Assembly (NCBI GenBank): GCA_033807695.1
Contig: CM066303.1
Location: forward strand, 2,232,001-2,296,000
DNA length: 64,000 nt
Direction of reading: 5' to 3'
Source of the DNA: Daedaleopsis sinensis
Lineage: Eukaryota; Basidiomycota; Agaricomycetes; Polyporales; Polyporaceae
Shown here: one piece after another, positions 1 to 11,713 of the stretch
Numbering within the stretch: position 1 is the first letter of the stretch
Layout of the letters: the number at the start of each line of letters is the position of its first letter
Notes under the pieces: model-generated
What the model was told of the DNA's origin: nothing
Databases searched by the model: none
Seen by the model: the letters and a program-made list of their open reading frames with translations, nothing else
Translations under genes and position numbers: made by a program

Positions 1-1969
1 GCATGCCCGCGTCATGGCGGCCAAGCAAAGCTCTGCTTTCGACGAATATTCTTCCAATTTCCCCCCCGACGTAATTGCCGACTGGCTGCTCATGATCGAT
101 GCTTGGGAGAAGGATCCATCAAAACCGGATCCGTACGAGGAACCGACCACGAGTACGCCGTTACATAGTCATTAGGTTTAGGGAATACTGACATTTTTGC
201 AGAAGCTACCCTCAATCAGGTTCGACTCGAGCTGTCACAGGAAGAAGCACGGGATGCGGCACGAGGAGTTATATCGCCGCATGAGATGTCGGCAAGCGTC
301 TTCCTCCAGACTGGGATCGAGCTTCAGGAGCAACAGTGCGTATACTCCACAGAATCGTATGTACATAGCTGACCATCAAAGCAGAATTGCCCTACGCGCT
401 AAGGCTGCCGCGAAGGCGACCGATAGTGCGCTGGCTGATATTCAGGAGAAGCGCAACGTGTTATACCGCCGAATCGTTCTATGGCAGGAGGTCCAAAATG
501 TATATATGCCATATGTTGCATCACTTCGTGGCCTCTCCGCTGCTTCCCCGCCGACTTCTTCCGCCCCTTCTCCAAGCGCTCACGCGGACCCCACTGGGAG
601 CGCGCATATTAATATGGCTCCTTCTCCCACGTCCTCCTCCCCCACATCCTCTTCTCGACCGTCCCCCATGTCGTCTCCTTCAACCACGTCGACCAGGCAG
701 ACCACCACGCCCGCGCCCGCGCCCGTCTCCACGCCCGCCTCCATCATCATGCAGTCCTCTATCACCCCTTCCGCAGCAGTGTCCCCTTCCGCAGCAGCGT
801 CCCCTTCCGCGCAGATCTTCAACGCGCCTCTTTCCGCGCCTGTCGCCACGTCAACCGCCGTCCCTCTCGCTGAAGACATGCAACTCTACCTTCCCTCCAG
901 CCTCCCGCTTGCCCTCAGCAACTCGGATGGCGTCTTGTCGCTGAAATCCAAAGAGTTGCGTCTCCGACTTGCACAAGCCGACGACAACTTGGAGGATGTT
1001 CGTCGCATCCGTCGCATCCTCTCCGGAATCTCGGAGTTCAAGCGGCTCAATGTGTCTGGCACAGGCAACCGCCGCGTTGGGCGCATCCGCGCGCTGTACA
1101 ACAAGTTCGAGGCGAAGTGCCTATATGCCGTCAAGCGTTACAACCTAGCTCTTGTCGCTCTGCATTCACTCGATCCCAACGGCGCATGGAAGCATCGTCT
1201 CCGGACGCTGCGCCCGGAGGATAACCGTGGACCGGGGAAAGACAACGACGGCGATAGTGAAGGCCACTTCGAGCCATCTTGGATATGGCTTACCCCTCCC
1301 GTTGCCCCCATCATCGACGCCGATCCCAGGGACGCCGACGCTTCCAGCGCCGCGAACGCTTCCAGCGCCGCGAACGCTTCCGGCGCCACGAGCGCTGCCG
1401 CTTCCGACGCCGCAAACGGTGCTGGCGCCTGTGACGCTCCCCCTCCTCTCGAGTCCCCCAGCAACTCCGACGTCGAATACAGCAATGCCATGCGCGCGGA
1501 GTGGGCGCGAATGAGGTCTCGGGCGGAGCGCTGGAAGGAGGAGGAGCTCCTCCTCCAGGAGGAGATGCGGCGAATGCTGAAGTATATGGAGTGGAAGGCG
1601 CAGTGGTGGCAGGCACAGCGCAACTCCCGCCCTGCAGTCCCTACGGCACTCTCCCAGGGCCTCGATGCGTATGCTCAGAAGCAGGCGGCGATTGTCGACG
1701 CCCTCGCCAAGGACTTCGCAAAGGACTGGATTGCGTTCTGCGACGAGGTTGGCATGACTGCCGAGTGGCATGCGCGCTACCGCGTGCTGCTCGCCGATAG
1801 CGAGGTGACGGAGTTCTCTGGGAACGGCGACGGCGACGGAGATGGCGAGGACGAGGACGACGGCGGCGACGGCGACGATGAGGACGAGGACGAGGACGAG
1901 CAGGTCGGTGCTTACGAGTGGGGCCCCGCGCATATGGACATGGACATGGACATCTTGATGGATGCGTGA
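1..1969 (+). CDS. KDZ-type transposase, C-terminal part (5' end outside window)
   Basis: Partial gene with exons about 1-152, 203-335 and 385-1969; both introns (50 and 49 bp) have GT-AG ends and keep the frame. The first two exons read FPPDVIADWLLMIDAWEKD and then LNQVRLELSQEEARD, followed by IQEKRNVLYRRIVLWQEVQ. This is the conserved tail of the Kyakuja-Dileera-Zisupton (CxC2-type) transposases that are abundant in Agaricomycetes. The catalytic RNase H-like domain would lie upstream, outside the window. After the conserved part comes a long Ala/Ser/Pro/Thr-rich stretch, a coiled-coil-like segment near 1500-1620 and a very acidic Asp/Glu/Gly tail. An apparent Met codon at 197 lies in an intron and is not the start. 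Family assignment is from recall of conserved segments; whether the copy is active cannot be judged. Confidence 0.75.
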
Positions 1970-2297
1970 GCTCGATATGTGCTTTCCGGACTGGTGTCGT
2001 CAGCGTTATCTTGTAGTATACGAGTGGTGCGTATCTTGGTGCTTCTAATGTAAACTGGCATGACGAGCAATATTGGCGGTGAGTAACAGACATCCTTAAA
2101 AGGCAATCGACGGCAATATGAGTGTGACATCAGTCCGGCATGGAGTGGAGTGTACCGAATTAGATGAATGTCATACCAGGCGTTGAGTATAGGCCTCGCC
2201 CAATGCAGATGTAGATCGCACCGGGCGTTGAGTACGATTTCCGCCCAAAGTGGTAGGCACTGCTGACATAGCTCAAATGACTTGTTATATTTGAATT

Positions 2298-2675
2298 GCG
2301 AGTCTCGGGCAGGGTAGGCAGAGTACGTACTGTTGAATACAGAGTCGTAGGCTGCGAAGGCAGAGTGTGCAGTATTGAATTGAGAGTCTCGGGCAGGGTA
2401 GGCAGAGTACGTACTGTTGAATACAGAGTCGTAGGCTGCGAAGGCAGAGTGTGCAGTATTGAATTGAGAGTGCCGGGCGGGGTAGGCAGAGTGTGCAGTA
2501 TTGGATAAAGAATCGTAGGCTGTGAAGGCAGAGTGTGCAGTATTGGATACAAAGTCGTAGGCTGCGAAGGCAGAGTGTGCAGTATTGAATTGAGAGTGCC
2601 AGGCGGGGTAGGCAGAGTGTGTACTATTGAATAAAGAGTCATGGGCTCATAAACCGGAGAGCGCACTCTTGAATT
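2298..2675. repeat. 42-bp minisatellite, nine units
   Basis: Nine consecutive units of exactly 42 bp. Two subtypes alternate in the first four units (one with CTCGGGCAGGGTAGG, the other with GTCGTAGGCTGCGAAGG), so units 1-2 and 3-4 form two near-identical 84-bp higher-order copies. Units 5-9 have diverged. Because 42 is a multiple of three, the array is open in several frames and on the minus strand spells a 14-residue Leu/Pro/Thr repeat. I see no other coding evidence. Confidence 0.9.
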
Positions 2676-3891
2676 GGATGAGCAAGGCAGTACTTAGATA
2701 TAATGTCTGGCCCCTTCTAATAATGTCTAAGACTCTTTTATATACTTGTAGAACTTATTAAAGTGTCCAGGACTCTTCTATATGGGCCTCGAAGCGGAAT
2801 ACTCAAGAGTCCAGGAAAGATATATGATTCCCAAGTGTCCTAGGCCATTCAGACAACTTACAGACCATTCCACAGGCTTGTGTCTGTGTTATTTAATAGG
2901 GAAGTGGTGACCACAGGTGAACTAGCAGTCGCAAACTTGTCAATGCGTGCAGCTAAGCCTAAATGTGCTGTGAGTACCGTCATCCAGCACAGCACGATGC
3001 CATCCACCCCACATTGGACCTCATGTATCACTTACCTTGATATGGGTGCCCATATAGGCTCCATTGGATGTATCCTGGATGGACGGAGAAGTCGAGAGGG
3101 AGGTTTGGTGGGCTAGGAGGGCATATCGCGAGGCAGCCGTACAAGGCCGTGTATGTAGTGTCGTGCAGGGTGTGGGCCGGCAGAGGTTTCTACTAGACGC
3201 CGATGATCAACAGAGACAAACAACGGACTTAGGAAACGAGTCGAAAGATGTGTTTATTGCCATGATGCTCACCACTGTTCTCTACTATCAGCAGCGCATA
3301 TTCTTTTATTTTCTTTCACAGAGAGCCTGTCTGAGCTTTATAAATGCACTAAGGACTGGTGAGTACAAGAATGAGATTGCATCCACTTGGTTAGTGTCCA
3401 ATATTTACTCGATAGCATGCATAGTGGAATTATCGAGGGTACTTCTCTAAATTATCTATAAGTAGGGCGGGCAGTTTTTCCTGATGCTGTGGATCATCTG
3501 GACCCGAACCTAAAGGTCAGAGGGGTCTCTCGGGGTCCTACTCAGACCCGGAAAGATCCAATCCAGCACTTAAACACTCTTGCCAACAGGTTATGAGCCC
3601 TCACTATCACCTTACATCACCATGTGACCATACACACAGGAGACATTGTCATATATATATGCCTGGTGTAACTGACTCTACCAAGCAAATGAGCAATTAA
3701 AGATGTCTGCTCTGTACAATTACCAGATTATTGCCATTAACACCATTAGCGTCAAACAATAATGGTGTTAACAGTGTTAAGGCATTTGCCAAAGTACTGC
3801 TCTCATTAGATGATCGTTATTGACAGATTAATAACATGTTCATTATAAAGTGGTCATTTAATATGAGTTGTTGCCTCTACCCTAAAGCCCC

Positions 3892-3938
3892 CCTTCTCCG
3901 AAGATCATGCGGAGCACAAATCTTTCATTCGGAGAAGG
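3892..3938. repeat. Inverted repeat, copy 1 (11-bp perfect arms)
   Basis: Arms CCTTCTCCGAA (3892-3902) and TTCGGAGAAGG (3928-3938) are perfect reverse complements around a 25-bp loop. The right flank reads CGGCTTGAACC, matching the flank of the second copy at 4053. Confidence 0.7.
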
Positions 3939-4052
3939 CGGCTTGAACCTATGTGTTTTCATAATGATAGGCCCTTGTCAATCAAAATACACGCTTAGTC
4001 GGTTAGTAGGTTCGGAGCAAGCCCTTGCTCCGGCGCTTGCTTCGCAGCGCAC

Positions 4053-4090
4053 CTCCGAAGGTCGCGCGGAGCGCGAAAATCCCTTCGGAG
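4053..4090. repeat. Inverted repeat, copy 2 (9-bp perfect arms)
   Basis: Arms CTCCGAAGG (4053-4061) and CCTTCGGAG (4082-4090). The internal GCGGAGC and the downstream GAAGGCGGCTTGA word are shared with the copy at 3892-3938, so the two are diverged copies of one repeat family about 150 bp apart. Confidence 0.7.
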
Positions 4091-5027
4091 TTGAAGGCGG
4101 CTTGATCCGAACCTAGTCGGTTAGCGGAGTTGGGCTCTGTGATCAGCAGCATTTCACGGCATATGCGGCGGAATTCGCTAGAAGGGTGTCCGGCGGAACA
4201 AGCCGAGAACTCCGCCTGATGTCTAGGGTGCTTTTATTAGCTCCGCATCAAGTGTGTATTTGGGATAGGTGACTACGACAATCGGATCTTTGTCGGAGTC
4301 TGCTGCATGTGGCGGAGAATCTGTATGATATCTATTGGGGGTGGGCAAAGCCTGCAAGCCGCCCTTTATTTGTATCTATTTACATTTACGATAAGCGCTC
4401 TCCGGGAGTGGTCAGGAGTGTGCACGAAGAATAGCAGGGTCCCCGACGCGTTTTCCGTGTTTTCGAAGCGGACAATGTATATAAAGATGTACTATGTAGG
4501 GTTTCTTCATGCAAAAATCTGCTAAGCTGTCCATATCAATTTTCCAGCTTACGGCTGCATATGAAGATTGGACATTCAAGACACTTTTCCCGTGGTCTTC
4601 CATGAAGAAGCACTAGTATATTACTCCCCGCCTGTAACGCGACGGCTCCCTGGGGACTCTGTGAGATTCTCGCCTCGAGAGAGTTCGCGCACTCCAAGGT
4701 GCGCGCGCTGAGCGGTAACGGTGTAAGCGCCAACGCCGCCGACGCGTTAACACGGTCACGTGGGCCCGCCGCCCGAGAGTCGAGACGGCCTCGGGCACGC
4801 TTGAGCTCGACTTCGGCTGGCATAGAGGGGGAGGCACTGGAACTAGGAAGATGTACGTATGGCTGCACTTCCGTATGACTGATTTGAATGCTCTACTCAA
4901 TACTAACACCTTGATTAGATCCCTCTGCCCGGCACTGACCATTTCCCCAACTAGCCTTACATGATCACAGTGGGCCCGGGACCCTACTATCTATAGCACA
5001 CGAAGTCGGAAGACACCTTCTACCGTA

Positions 5028-8000
5028 ATGGGAAGCACTTGCCGCTCTAAATACCGCCCTCGGAAGCGTAGCACCGGACAGAAGAATGCACTGGCAAAGG
5101 TGCATGACCGGAACCGGAAGGCAGAAGATGTCGGGGACAAGGAGAATGCAGGTGCCAGTGGAACTGGAATGCGAGATGGTAGGCTGGGAGAGCATGTTCA
5201 GGTAAGTGTCTCTTTAGGTCTTCTCTTTATAGACACAAAATATCTGAGCATCTATGGCAATCAGAAGACTTCGGGCACAGAGCTGAGAGTCAATCTGTCA
5301 AATAACGCCATGCTGAATCAAGCAGTCACCAATTCCGGATTCGATTCCTCGGCTTCCGATTCCATCCCTCGCCTCGCTATTGAGCTGAAGAAGCAGAAGC
5401 TTGAGAACATGGCTCTCCGCGAGCGCGTGCGAGCATATCAGATGGCCCAACACAACATCCGCCGCAAGCTTCTCCGTTCTCAACGCACCGCTTCTAAGCT
5501 TCATACTGAACTCAAACAGTATTCCCGCGGCGAGAGCAGCCGGAATACCCGGCTTCGAAATGAACGAGATGCTGCAATTGCTCGTGAGGGTCACACCCGC
5601 AAGGACGCCGAGTCACTCTTAGCCCGGGTAGCTGAAGATAACCGGTCCCTCCGTCTGTCATCCACCATCGTACGTCGTCAGGTTATTGCCCTCAAGCGAC
5701 AGTGTGCGCGATTTCCCAAGATTCTTGCAAAGAATCTTGAGAAATCGCGGACCCGACCGGTGCTATTCCGTTTGAAGCAGAAGGGGATCTATACATCTCA
5801 GGCCCGGATGCTTGCACGCGCCCTTGTGCGCTCTGGCTGCTCACAGAACAAGGTCGGAGATGTCCTTCGCCTGATGGCCAAGGCTATGGGGGTATCAGTT
5901 CGTGATAAGATTAGTGCCCGTACCGTTAGGAGAGCTGTTCTAGAGCTCGGAGTGGCCTCAGATATTCAGACCGGTTATGAGGTCTTGCAAGCTAAGAGTG
6001 AGTGATTTGTTCGGTCATCAGTCTATGTTAGAGAGACTAATGTTCACACTCAATTAAATAGACTTCACCGTCAGCGGGGATGCCACCACAAACCGTCATA
6101 TCAACCTCGAAGCACGGCATCTTCTCCTGATGCTTCCGTCTGATGATGGACAATCATTAGTTGCTAAGAATCGTCTCCTAGGTGTCGAGTCGTCCGTTGA
6201 CCATACAAGCGAAACACAATTCAGTGGCTGGGTCTCAAAATTCAAGCAGCTGGCTCAAGCATTCAACACCTCCCCTCTATCTCGACGTCTTGGACGTCAG
6301 CTCGACCTCGAAACGTTCGCAGTCAAGCTCAAGGGTGCAGGTGGTGACCATGCTGCAGATCAGCTAAAGACGACTCGCAAGCTTGGTGAATGGAAAAGAG
6401 ACATGACCTATCTTTTCCTTGCCCGAAAACATATCACATTATCTGGCGAGCTTTCCGCACCTCCGAACGACGATCTACCTATCCCCGCAGATCTCAATCA
6501 CCTCGGGTCTACTGCTACTAGTGCTGCGATCGATGCGGCTGGAGGCCTACATGCTTGGGAAGGTCTCTCACCCGAGGAGCGAGTTGGTCTCTATGCATCT
6601 CATCTCGAAATGACCACTATGGAGCTTGGGAAGGAGCTGTATGAGAATCTGTCCGAGGAGGAGCGGCGACCGTTGGAGACGTTTGTGCGTCTTGGCTGTG
6701 CCATGCACAAGGATCTCAACGCTGTCAAAGGGGGTGCAGCTGCAATGAGTCAGGCCTACGAAGAGGACGGACTCCCCCCACCTATCCTACTCGCTAACAA
6801 GGACAATGCATCAACATTACGCGATGTCGATCCTCACTTCCTGATGAACGCGACTACAGCAGAGCTGACCGATGGACTAACCCCGGCTGAGCTCCGTGCC
6901 TTCGAGTCATCTAGCCGGGGAGCTATCAAGCTCTCAGGCTTAGCTGGGACGATATTCAATCACCAAGACGACAAGAAAGGTCAACATGACACATATCTTT
7001 ACTACTTCAGAGAGATTGTAGGCTGGTCAATGCGCTTCCCCGATACCAGCAACACCCGGTACCAATCCCACTGTGCAGCCTCAGCAGAGCTCCTAGTCCA
7101 TCTACACCACACATGTCGCTTTCTCGAAGTCATGCGTGACAAAAAGATCAAACCCATATTCACCAACATTGAGGAGAACCTGTACAAGGGTCTCCATGAT
7201 CCTCCGACTCTCACTGAGCTCGCTGTCCTTACCTTATATGCCCAGGCCGTCTCTCATCCATATATGCGCGTCGTCCGACAGGCCAACATTAATGGACTAA
7301 AGCTTAGACAACATCACTCTCGTGTTAAAGAGTACATCCAATCTATCCTCGGCAACCCAGACATGCTTCTCAGTCCTTTCGAACCCTCTTTGGACAGTAA
7401 TCAGCACACACCCGCTATGGATGGACTCGAATGGGAACGTCCCGAAGCCATCCTTGCCGTTCACAATTTGCAACCTCGTTTACCTAATCTCAGACTTATG
7501 CTTATCAAGTTCCTTGGCGGCGCTCTCAAGGTCTGGATCAAGTTCACGGCAGAATTCGATGAAGGTGGAGCGATCGACAGGATGTCAGAGTCCGAGCTCG
7601 ATCAGACATGGATTCTTCCGACAAACGACCACAATGAGGGCATATTAGGAGCCCGTCGGGTCTGGGGCCGTCGTAATCCTAGTGGAACGGAGGCACTCTT
7701 CAACGCTCAGAAGAAACAAGAGCACAACGAGACGGAGGAGTTTATTGCTATGCATCTAAACACGGCCGAGGACAGGCAGGCTTTGCGGCAGTCAGTTCGG
7801 CAGCTAGAAGCCGGTGGTCATGAGGCGCAGCGGAGAAAGGCTCTCACAGAGCATAGCATTGCTACTGCTAACAGGAATGCAGCGGTGGTGCTTGAGAAGC
7901 AGCGGGCCAAGGAGGGGGAACTGGAGGCTCTCAAGCAGCGGGTGCTGATCTTTGACGAGGCTGAGATCAACAAGATGTCCGTGGAGAAACTGGAAGAGCA

Positions 8001-8133
8001 GCTCGAGGTATACCGACGAGTTCACAATGATGCGGATGTTCCCGTGAAGTCGAAAATCCGCAGGCGCAAGGACAAGTTAGATGTATTGCTTAAAGTTGTC
8101 GAACGGTACCGGGTGGCTGCCGCATTGGAGTAG
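5028..8133 (+). CDS. Probable DDE/RNase H-type transposase of an Agaricomycete-specific family
   Basis: Exons 5028-5201, 5265-5997 and 6062-8133 give an uninterrupted 992-residue protein. The N-terminal 250 residues are basic and partly coiled coil, followed by a helical segment with many Arg/Lys. The rest has spaced motifs that look like an RNase H-fold triad: FTVSGDATTNRH (Asp309), CAMHKDLN (Asp520) and TNDHNEGILGARR (Glu828), then FNAQKKQEHNETEEF. I recall many similar uncharacterised proteins in mushroom genomes, which fits a mobile gene; the catalytic assignment is my inference. The C terminus is a Glu/Lys/Arg coiled coil. The frame is intact over 3 kb. I found no convincing terminal inverted repeats around it. 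It could instead be a domesticated or non-transposase repeat-family protein. Confidence 0.6.
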
Positions 8134-9024
8134 AACTGGCACTGACCTTCCTACTTAGTTGTCCCATCTTACAGTACTAATCTAGCTTCAGCGAGTCGCA
8201 CCTCTATTTTGATACATTATAGCTACCTAATGAACAACATTGGCACTTGTCTGTAGCTTTACCATCATATTCAGACTATATCTTGCAAAGAATGTGAGGT
8301 GCGCGCGGCGGTCGCTTCTTGTCGCGCGCGCGCGCGCGAGGACACTCGCGATGGCGCTTGCTCTGGTTTCCCAGACCACCCTCAGCGCCGGCGCCTGATG
8401 ACTAAGCAGGCCACGGCCACCGGAGCACTTGCCCACCCCCATATCTATGGCATTGGTACTCCCTCCCATCTACTGTGAACTAACCTCTACCCTCGTTGTT
8501 TAGATTTTTGAACGATGACACGAGGCAGGGTGGGTAGGAGCCTTCTTCATCTGGAACTTCTTGCGAACTCACGAAATCAAAGACGGTACCGTAGTACACG
8601 CCGAACGCTTGCCATCCTAACCTCGACGAATATGTGATATGATACTCAGTGTCAGCATCGTAAGCGGATGCATCTTCCAAGTTCAAACCATCCGCCCAGC
8701 ACGGCCACTGAAACAGACGCCTATGTCATACGAAGCCGCCGGTGTAGCAGGCGTTGCTGCGCCTGTACGAGGTCGGCGCTATCGACGAGGACCTCGCCAC
8801 ATATCGAGCTCGGGCTCGTGGCCTCTCGAGGTGCATGGGGAGAAGAGGGAGCCAAGACGGTCCTGCATCCCTGCAGCGATCAGTCATACTCTGTTCAGTC
8901 GAAGTCGAACGCAATCCCAATGGATGATGCGATCTCAGAGTCCACTTGGACTGTTTTTATTCGTACACGAGTGTTGCGAGGAGGTACAAAGAGCATGAAT
9001 GGCAAGGAGCGCACCGCAAAATGT
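8134..9024. other. Intergenic, no complete gene
   Basis: Contains a (GC)n tract near 8322-8338 and a degraded fragment of the acyl-CoA oxidase-like gene (8723-8880, separate entry). No other coding signal is supported. Confidence 0.6.
8723..8880 (+). pseudogene. Broken fragment of the acyl-CoA oxidase-like gene at 31975-34032
   Basis: About 150 bp are closely similar to the last exon of the oxidase gene (reverse complement of about 32140-32303). Long shared words include ATATCGAGCTCGGGCTCGTG against ACATCGAGCTCGGGCTCGTG, followed by GCCTCTCGA-GTGCATGGGG. Small insertions and deletions destroy the reading frame. It covers the region encoding YEAALEAGVAPSLLRLYEVG in the full gene. It is a relic of a duplicated or moved copy; no other exon of the gene is recognisable nearby. 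Confidence 0.75.
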
Positions 9025-9501
9025 TTAGAATCCTCGTCCACGCCCCCGACCCCTTCCACGCGGCCGACCACGATCTCCTCCCCTCCCGCGGCCGCGCCCA
9101 CGGGTGTCATCCTTCTTCTTGCTTTTCGGTTTTGGCGCATCGTCGACGAGGAGGGTGTCGAGGGGAAGCGCGTCTGGGAGGACGAAGTAGCGGATGTTGT
9201 TCCCCCGGATCGAGAGTGAGTCGAGCGAGGTTGGCTCGCGGTTGCGAGCGGTCATTTTGACGGTCTTGAGGTGGGTGTTCATTTGCATGTCCACGCCTAC
9301 GTGTAGTTGGCTTGCTCAGTGTGAATACAAGACGGAAAAGGGTGGCAAACGTACCTGTGATCGTGCCGTGGATTACGGAGCCGTTCTTGAGCTCGACGGT
9401 GACCGTCTCATTGTTCAATTTCATAAGAAACCTGTGTGGCGAGAATTAGCAATATTGCTCGACCTTGAGTGCTGGTCGAAATCGTACCGTACGAGCTTCA
9501 T
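9025..9501 (-). CDS. SMD1: Small nuclear ribonucleoprotein SmD1
   Basis: Core Sm protein that joins the heptameric ring on U1, U2, U4 and U5 snRNAs in the nucleus. Exons (minus strand) 9501-9488, 9431-9355 and 9296-9025 give 120 residues, the normal length. Exon 1 is only 14 nt and encodes MKLVR. The Sm1 motif is visible ([19 protein letters not shown]), the Sm2 motif is [14 protein letters not shown], and the C terminus is the typical GR/RG-repeat tail that is methylated and read by the assembly machinery in other eukaryotes. It is divergent from the gene at 9734 with 232 bp between the start codons. Confidence 0.95.
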
Positions 9502-9733
9502 GGTGAAAGGTGTAGATGGCAGAACCTACGTTATGCGCCTACTGAAGACAGAGCCGCGAGGCGGAAGCGTCCATCGTGTTTGTCATTGTTTGGCGCAGAC
9601 CGCCCGACGCGATCTCGTGACGTTCATCCGCGTCCTCAACTCAGACCGACAACTTCGTCCCTAACGTCGCCCTCGTCGTCCTATTGCTTCTGCTCGCCGT
9701 ACAACCACACGCCCGAGGTACTCGCATGTCTGG
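9502..9733. promoter_or_regulatory. Shared divergent promoter region, SMD1 / 9734 gene
   Basis: 232 bp between two outward-facing start codons. It must hold both 5' UTRs and core promoters. No specific factor site can be named with confidence. Confidence 0.4.
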
Positions 9734-11586
9734 ATGTCAGCTCCTGCGCTCAATGTCGAAGAAAGCAAGGCCAAGCGGATCGAACGCCAGCAGGCTCGAC
9801 TCCGAGACCGCGGAGGGTATGCCTCCCTCGCACATCGTCTGCTTGCGCCTAATCGCCCGACAGCATCTTCAAGCCCGCCGAGCACAACCCCCTCCTCGAC
9901 CTCCTTCTCTCGCGTGGCGTAAATGGCGAGTCTCCTTCCCGCACCAACTCCCCGCGGCGGTCCCGCAGCCGTTCAGCCTCGCCTATCCGCAAGCGCTCTG
10001 CACCCCAAGCACAGAAGGTCCCGCAGACTAGCGCAGCACCCAAGAAGCCCCCTGCTCGGAGGAAGTCCCAGGCAGCTGGACGCAAGCAGGCACAAGTGGA
10101 CGATCAGGCACCCATCGCTGGTAAGTTGATCCCTTCATCATCCTTCCCCAACTGCTTCATGCATTGTAATAGGGCCGTCCAGCCCCAGCGCACTATCTAC
10201 CGCTCCTAAGAAAGCTCGCGCTGTCAATACAAAGTCTACGAAGAAAGAGGCTCCACCAGGTGCGCATAGTCGGTGTATGCGACGAACGGAGCTCTAACCA
10301 TCCTTGTGTGTACGCCCTCTGCTAGCTGGTGCGTATTCGCTGTACAGTCCCAGACCGTTGACTCAGACTTGTCTCTATACAAAGAAGCCGCCCCCAAACC
10401 GAAGCGTAAACGTAAAGCCCCAGAACCCGAACCCGAACTAGCCCGGGCCGAAGATAGTGACGACGAACCTCTCGCACCCAAGCCTCGCAAGAGGGCTCCG
10501 GGCAAAGGTCGGTCGGCCACGAACGCGAAGTCAAAATCAAAGACTACGTCTAAGAAACCACCTCCCGAGGACGACGAGGAAGCTGCCGAGGAACCCGTGA
10601 AACCACGGCGGCGTAGGGTTCCAAATATCCTACTTCTGCGCCATCTGTGATGTTGACCTTGCCACAGGTTCGACGAAGAAGGCCGCTCGTGCAATTGAAT
10701 CAGTGGAGCCTGCACAAGACCTGGCACCTCCGACTAAGAAGTCTACGAAGGGCAAGCAGAAGGCTGATCCTGCACCAAGTCGAGAAGGTACATGACCTTT
10801 GCTCGGTGTTCTACTCATTGCAATCTGACCCTTCTGCACAGTAGAACCAACCGAATCCAAGCCCCCCAAAGCATCCGTAGCACACTCTGGACTTCCTAAG
10901 GCAGCCACCAATCCCATCGAAGAGGAAGACTCAGAAGACGACATACCCCTGATAGCGCTCCGCCAGCCCACTGGTCGCAAGAATCCTCCGAACACGAAAC
11001 CGAAGGAACCTCCGAACAAATCCAAGGCATCCAACAAGAAACAAACTCCAGAGCCTGATCGGAGCCCCACACCTCCACCGCCGGTCCCTCGTGTCCCCAG
11101 TCCTCCTCCGGCGAAGAAACCCAAGCCGTCTCGTGCAGTCGCCAACTCGGCGGTGGGATCCTCTCGCGGACACCGCGAGAGGAATACAGACGATGAGCAA
11201 GCACAGAAACCAGTACCGGCTCAACGAAAGAAGCGACGACCGCCAGAGGATGAATCGACCATTCCCCCTCGTAAGAGGAATCGGGCTGACCGTGAGAAGG
11301 GATCCAACCAAGGCGGAGAATCCGGCGAGGTCATTCGGAAGAAAGCTCCGTAAGTCGCTGCTGTATAGCGTGTTCAACTTGTTGCTCACCGGAGTATCAG
11401 GCCAGTCCCGATGCCCAACGGCGTGCGACTCAAGCCGAAACCTCGAGTAAGTTGCGCTACTGGACTCATGATAGTTTGATGTCTCTAATGACCGCGCGCC
11501 ATTGCCAGCCACGGATGTCAATGTTCCAGCCACCTCCGCCGGCCGACGACGATTCTGACACGGACCCAATAGACTTTCTTTCTTGA
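9734..11586 (+). CDS. Highly charged Lys/Pro-rich protein, probably nuclear; function unknown
   Basis: Eight exons (9734-9816, 9864-10120, 10173-10259, 10367-10612, 10668-10787, 10842-11349, 11401-11446, 11509-11586) give 474 residues in frame. The only compact conserved-looking part is the N terminus: a basic helix (VEESKAKRIERQQARLRDRG) followed by GIFKPAEHNPLLDLLLSRGV. The remainder is low complexity with many basic clusters (KPKRKRK, KPRKRAPGK, PPRKRNR), acidic patches (DSDDEP, EEEDSEDDIP) and proline runs, ending DDDSDTDPIDFLS. Such composition is usual for chromatin or nucleolar proteins. I do not recognise the family. The exact acceptor of exon 4 is uncertain. Confidence 0.7.
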
Positions 11587-11713
11587 CACACATCCGACGA
11601 GATACCCCATCTTTCACTAGGATACTAACCTTGTAGCATATCTGTATTCCTCTGTGATGGCTCTTCGCGCAGCGAGCGTGCCGGCGATGTTCAGACAATG
11701 CAACAGAGCTCTG

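Larger units (their letters stand above)
2676..5027. other. 2.3-kb stretch without a supported gene
   Basis: AT-rich up to about 3900 (runs such as TTATTATT-type words, a TA microsatellite near 3650), then GC-rich towards 5000. Short open frames here have no recognisable family and no coherent splice pattern. Two palindromic repeat copies (3892-3938 and 4053-4090) are listed separately. Confidence 0.6.

Noticed and set aside
197..335. Start codon at 197 for the first gene
   Set aside because: The codon lies within an intron; the other frame of 203-335 encodes conserved KDZ tail residues and splices in phase on both sides.
2160..2666. 168-codon minus-strand frame with 14-residue repeats
   Set aside because: Fully explained by the 42-bp minisatellite; no promoter, splice or homology evidence.
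3064..3450. 128-codon plus-strand frame
   Set aside because: Composition resembles intergenic DNA, no family resemblance and no nearby coding exons.
8322..8338. GC dinucleotide tract as Z-DNA or regulatory element
   Set aside because: Simple sequence only; nothing links it to a gene.
4600..8500. Terminal inverted repeats around the putative transposase gene at 5028
   Set aside because: I compared flanks by eye on both strands and found only short GC-rich chance matches. A computed alignment could still find diverged ends.
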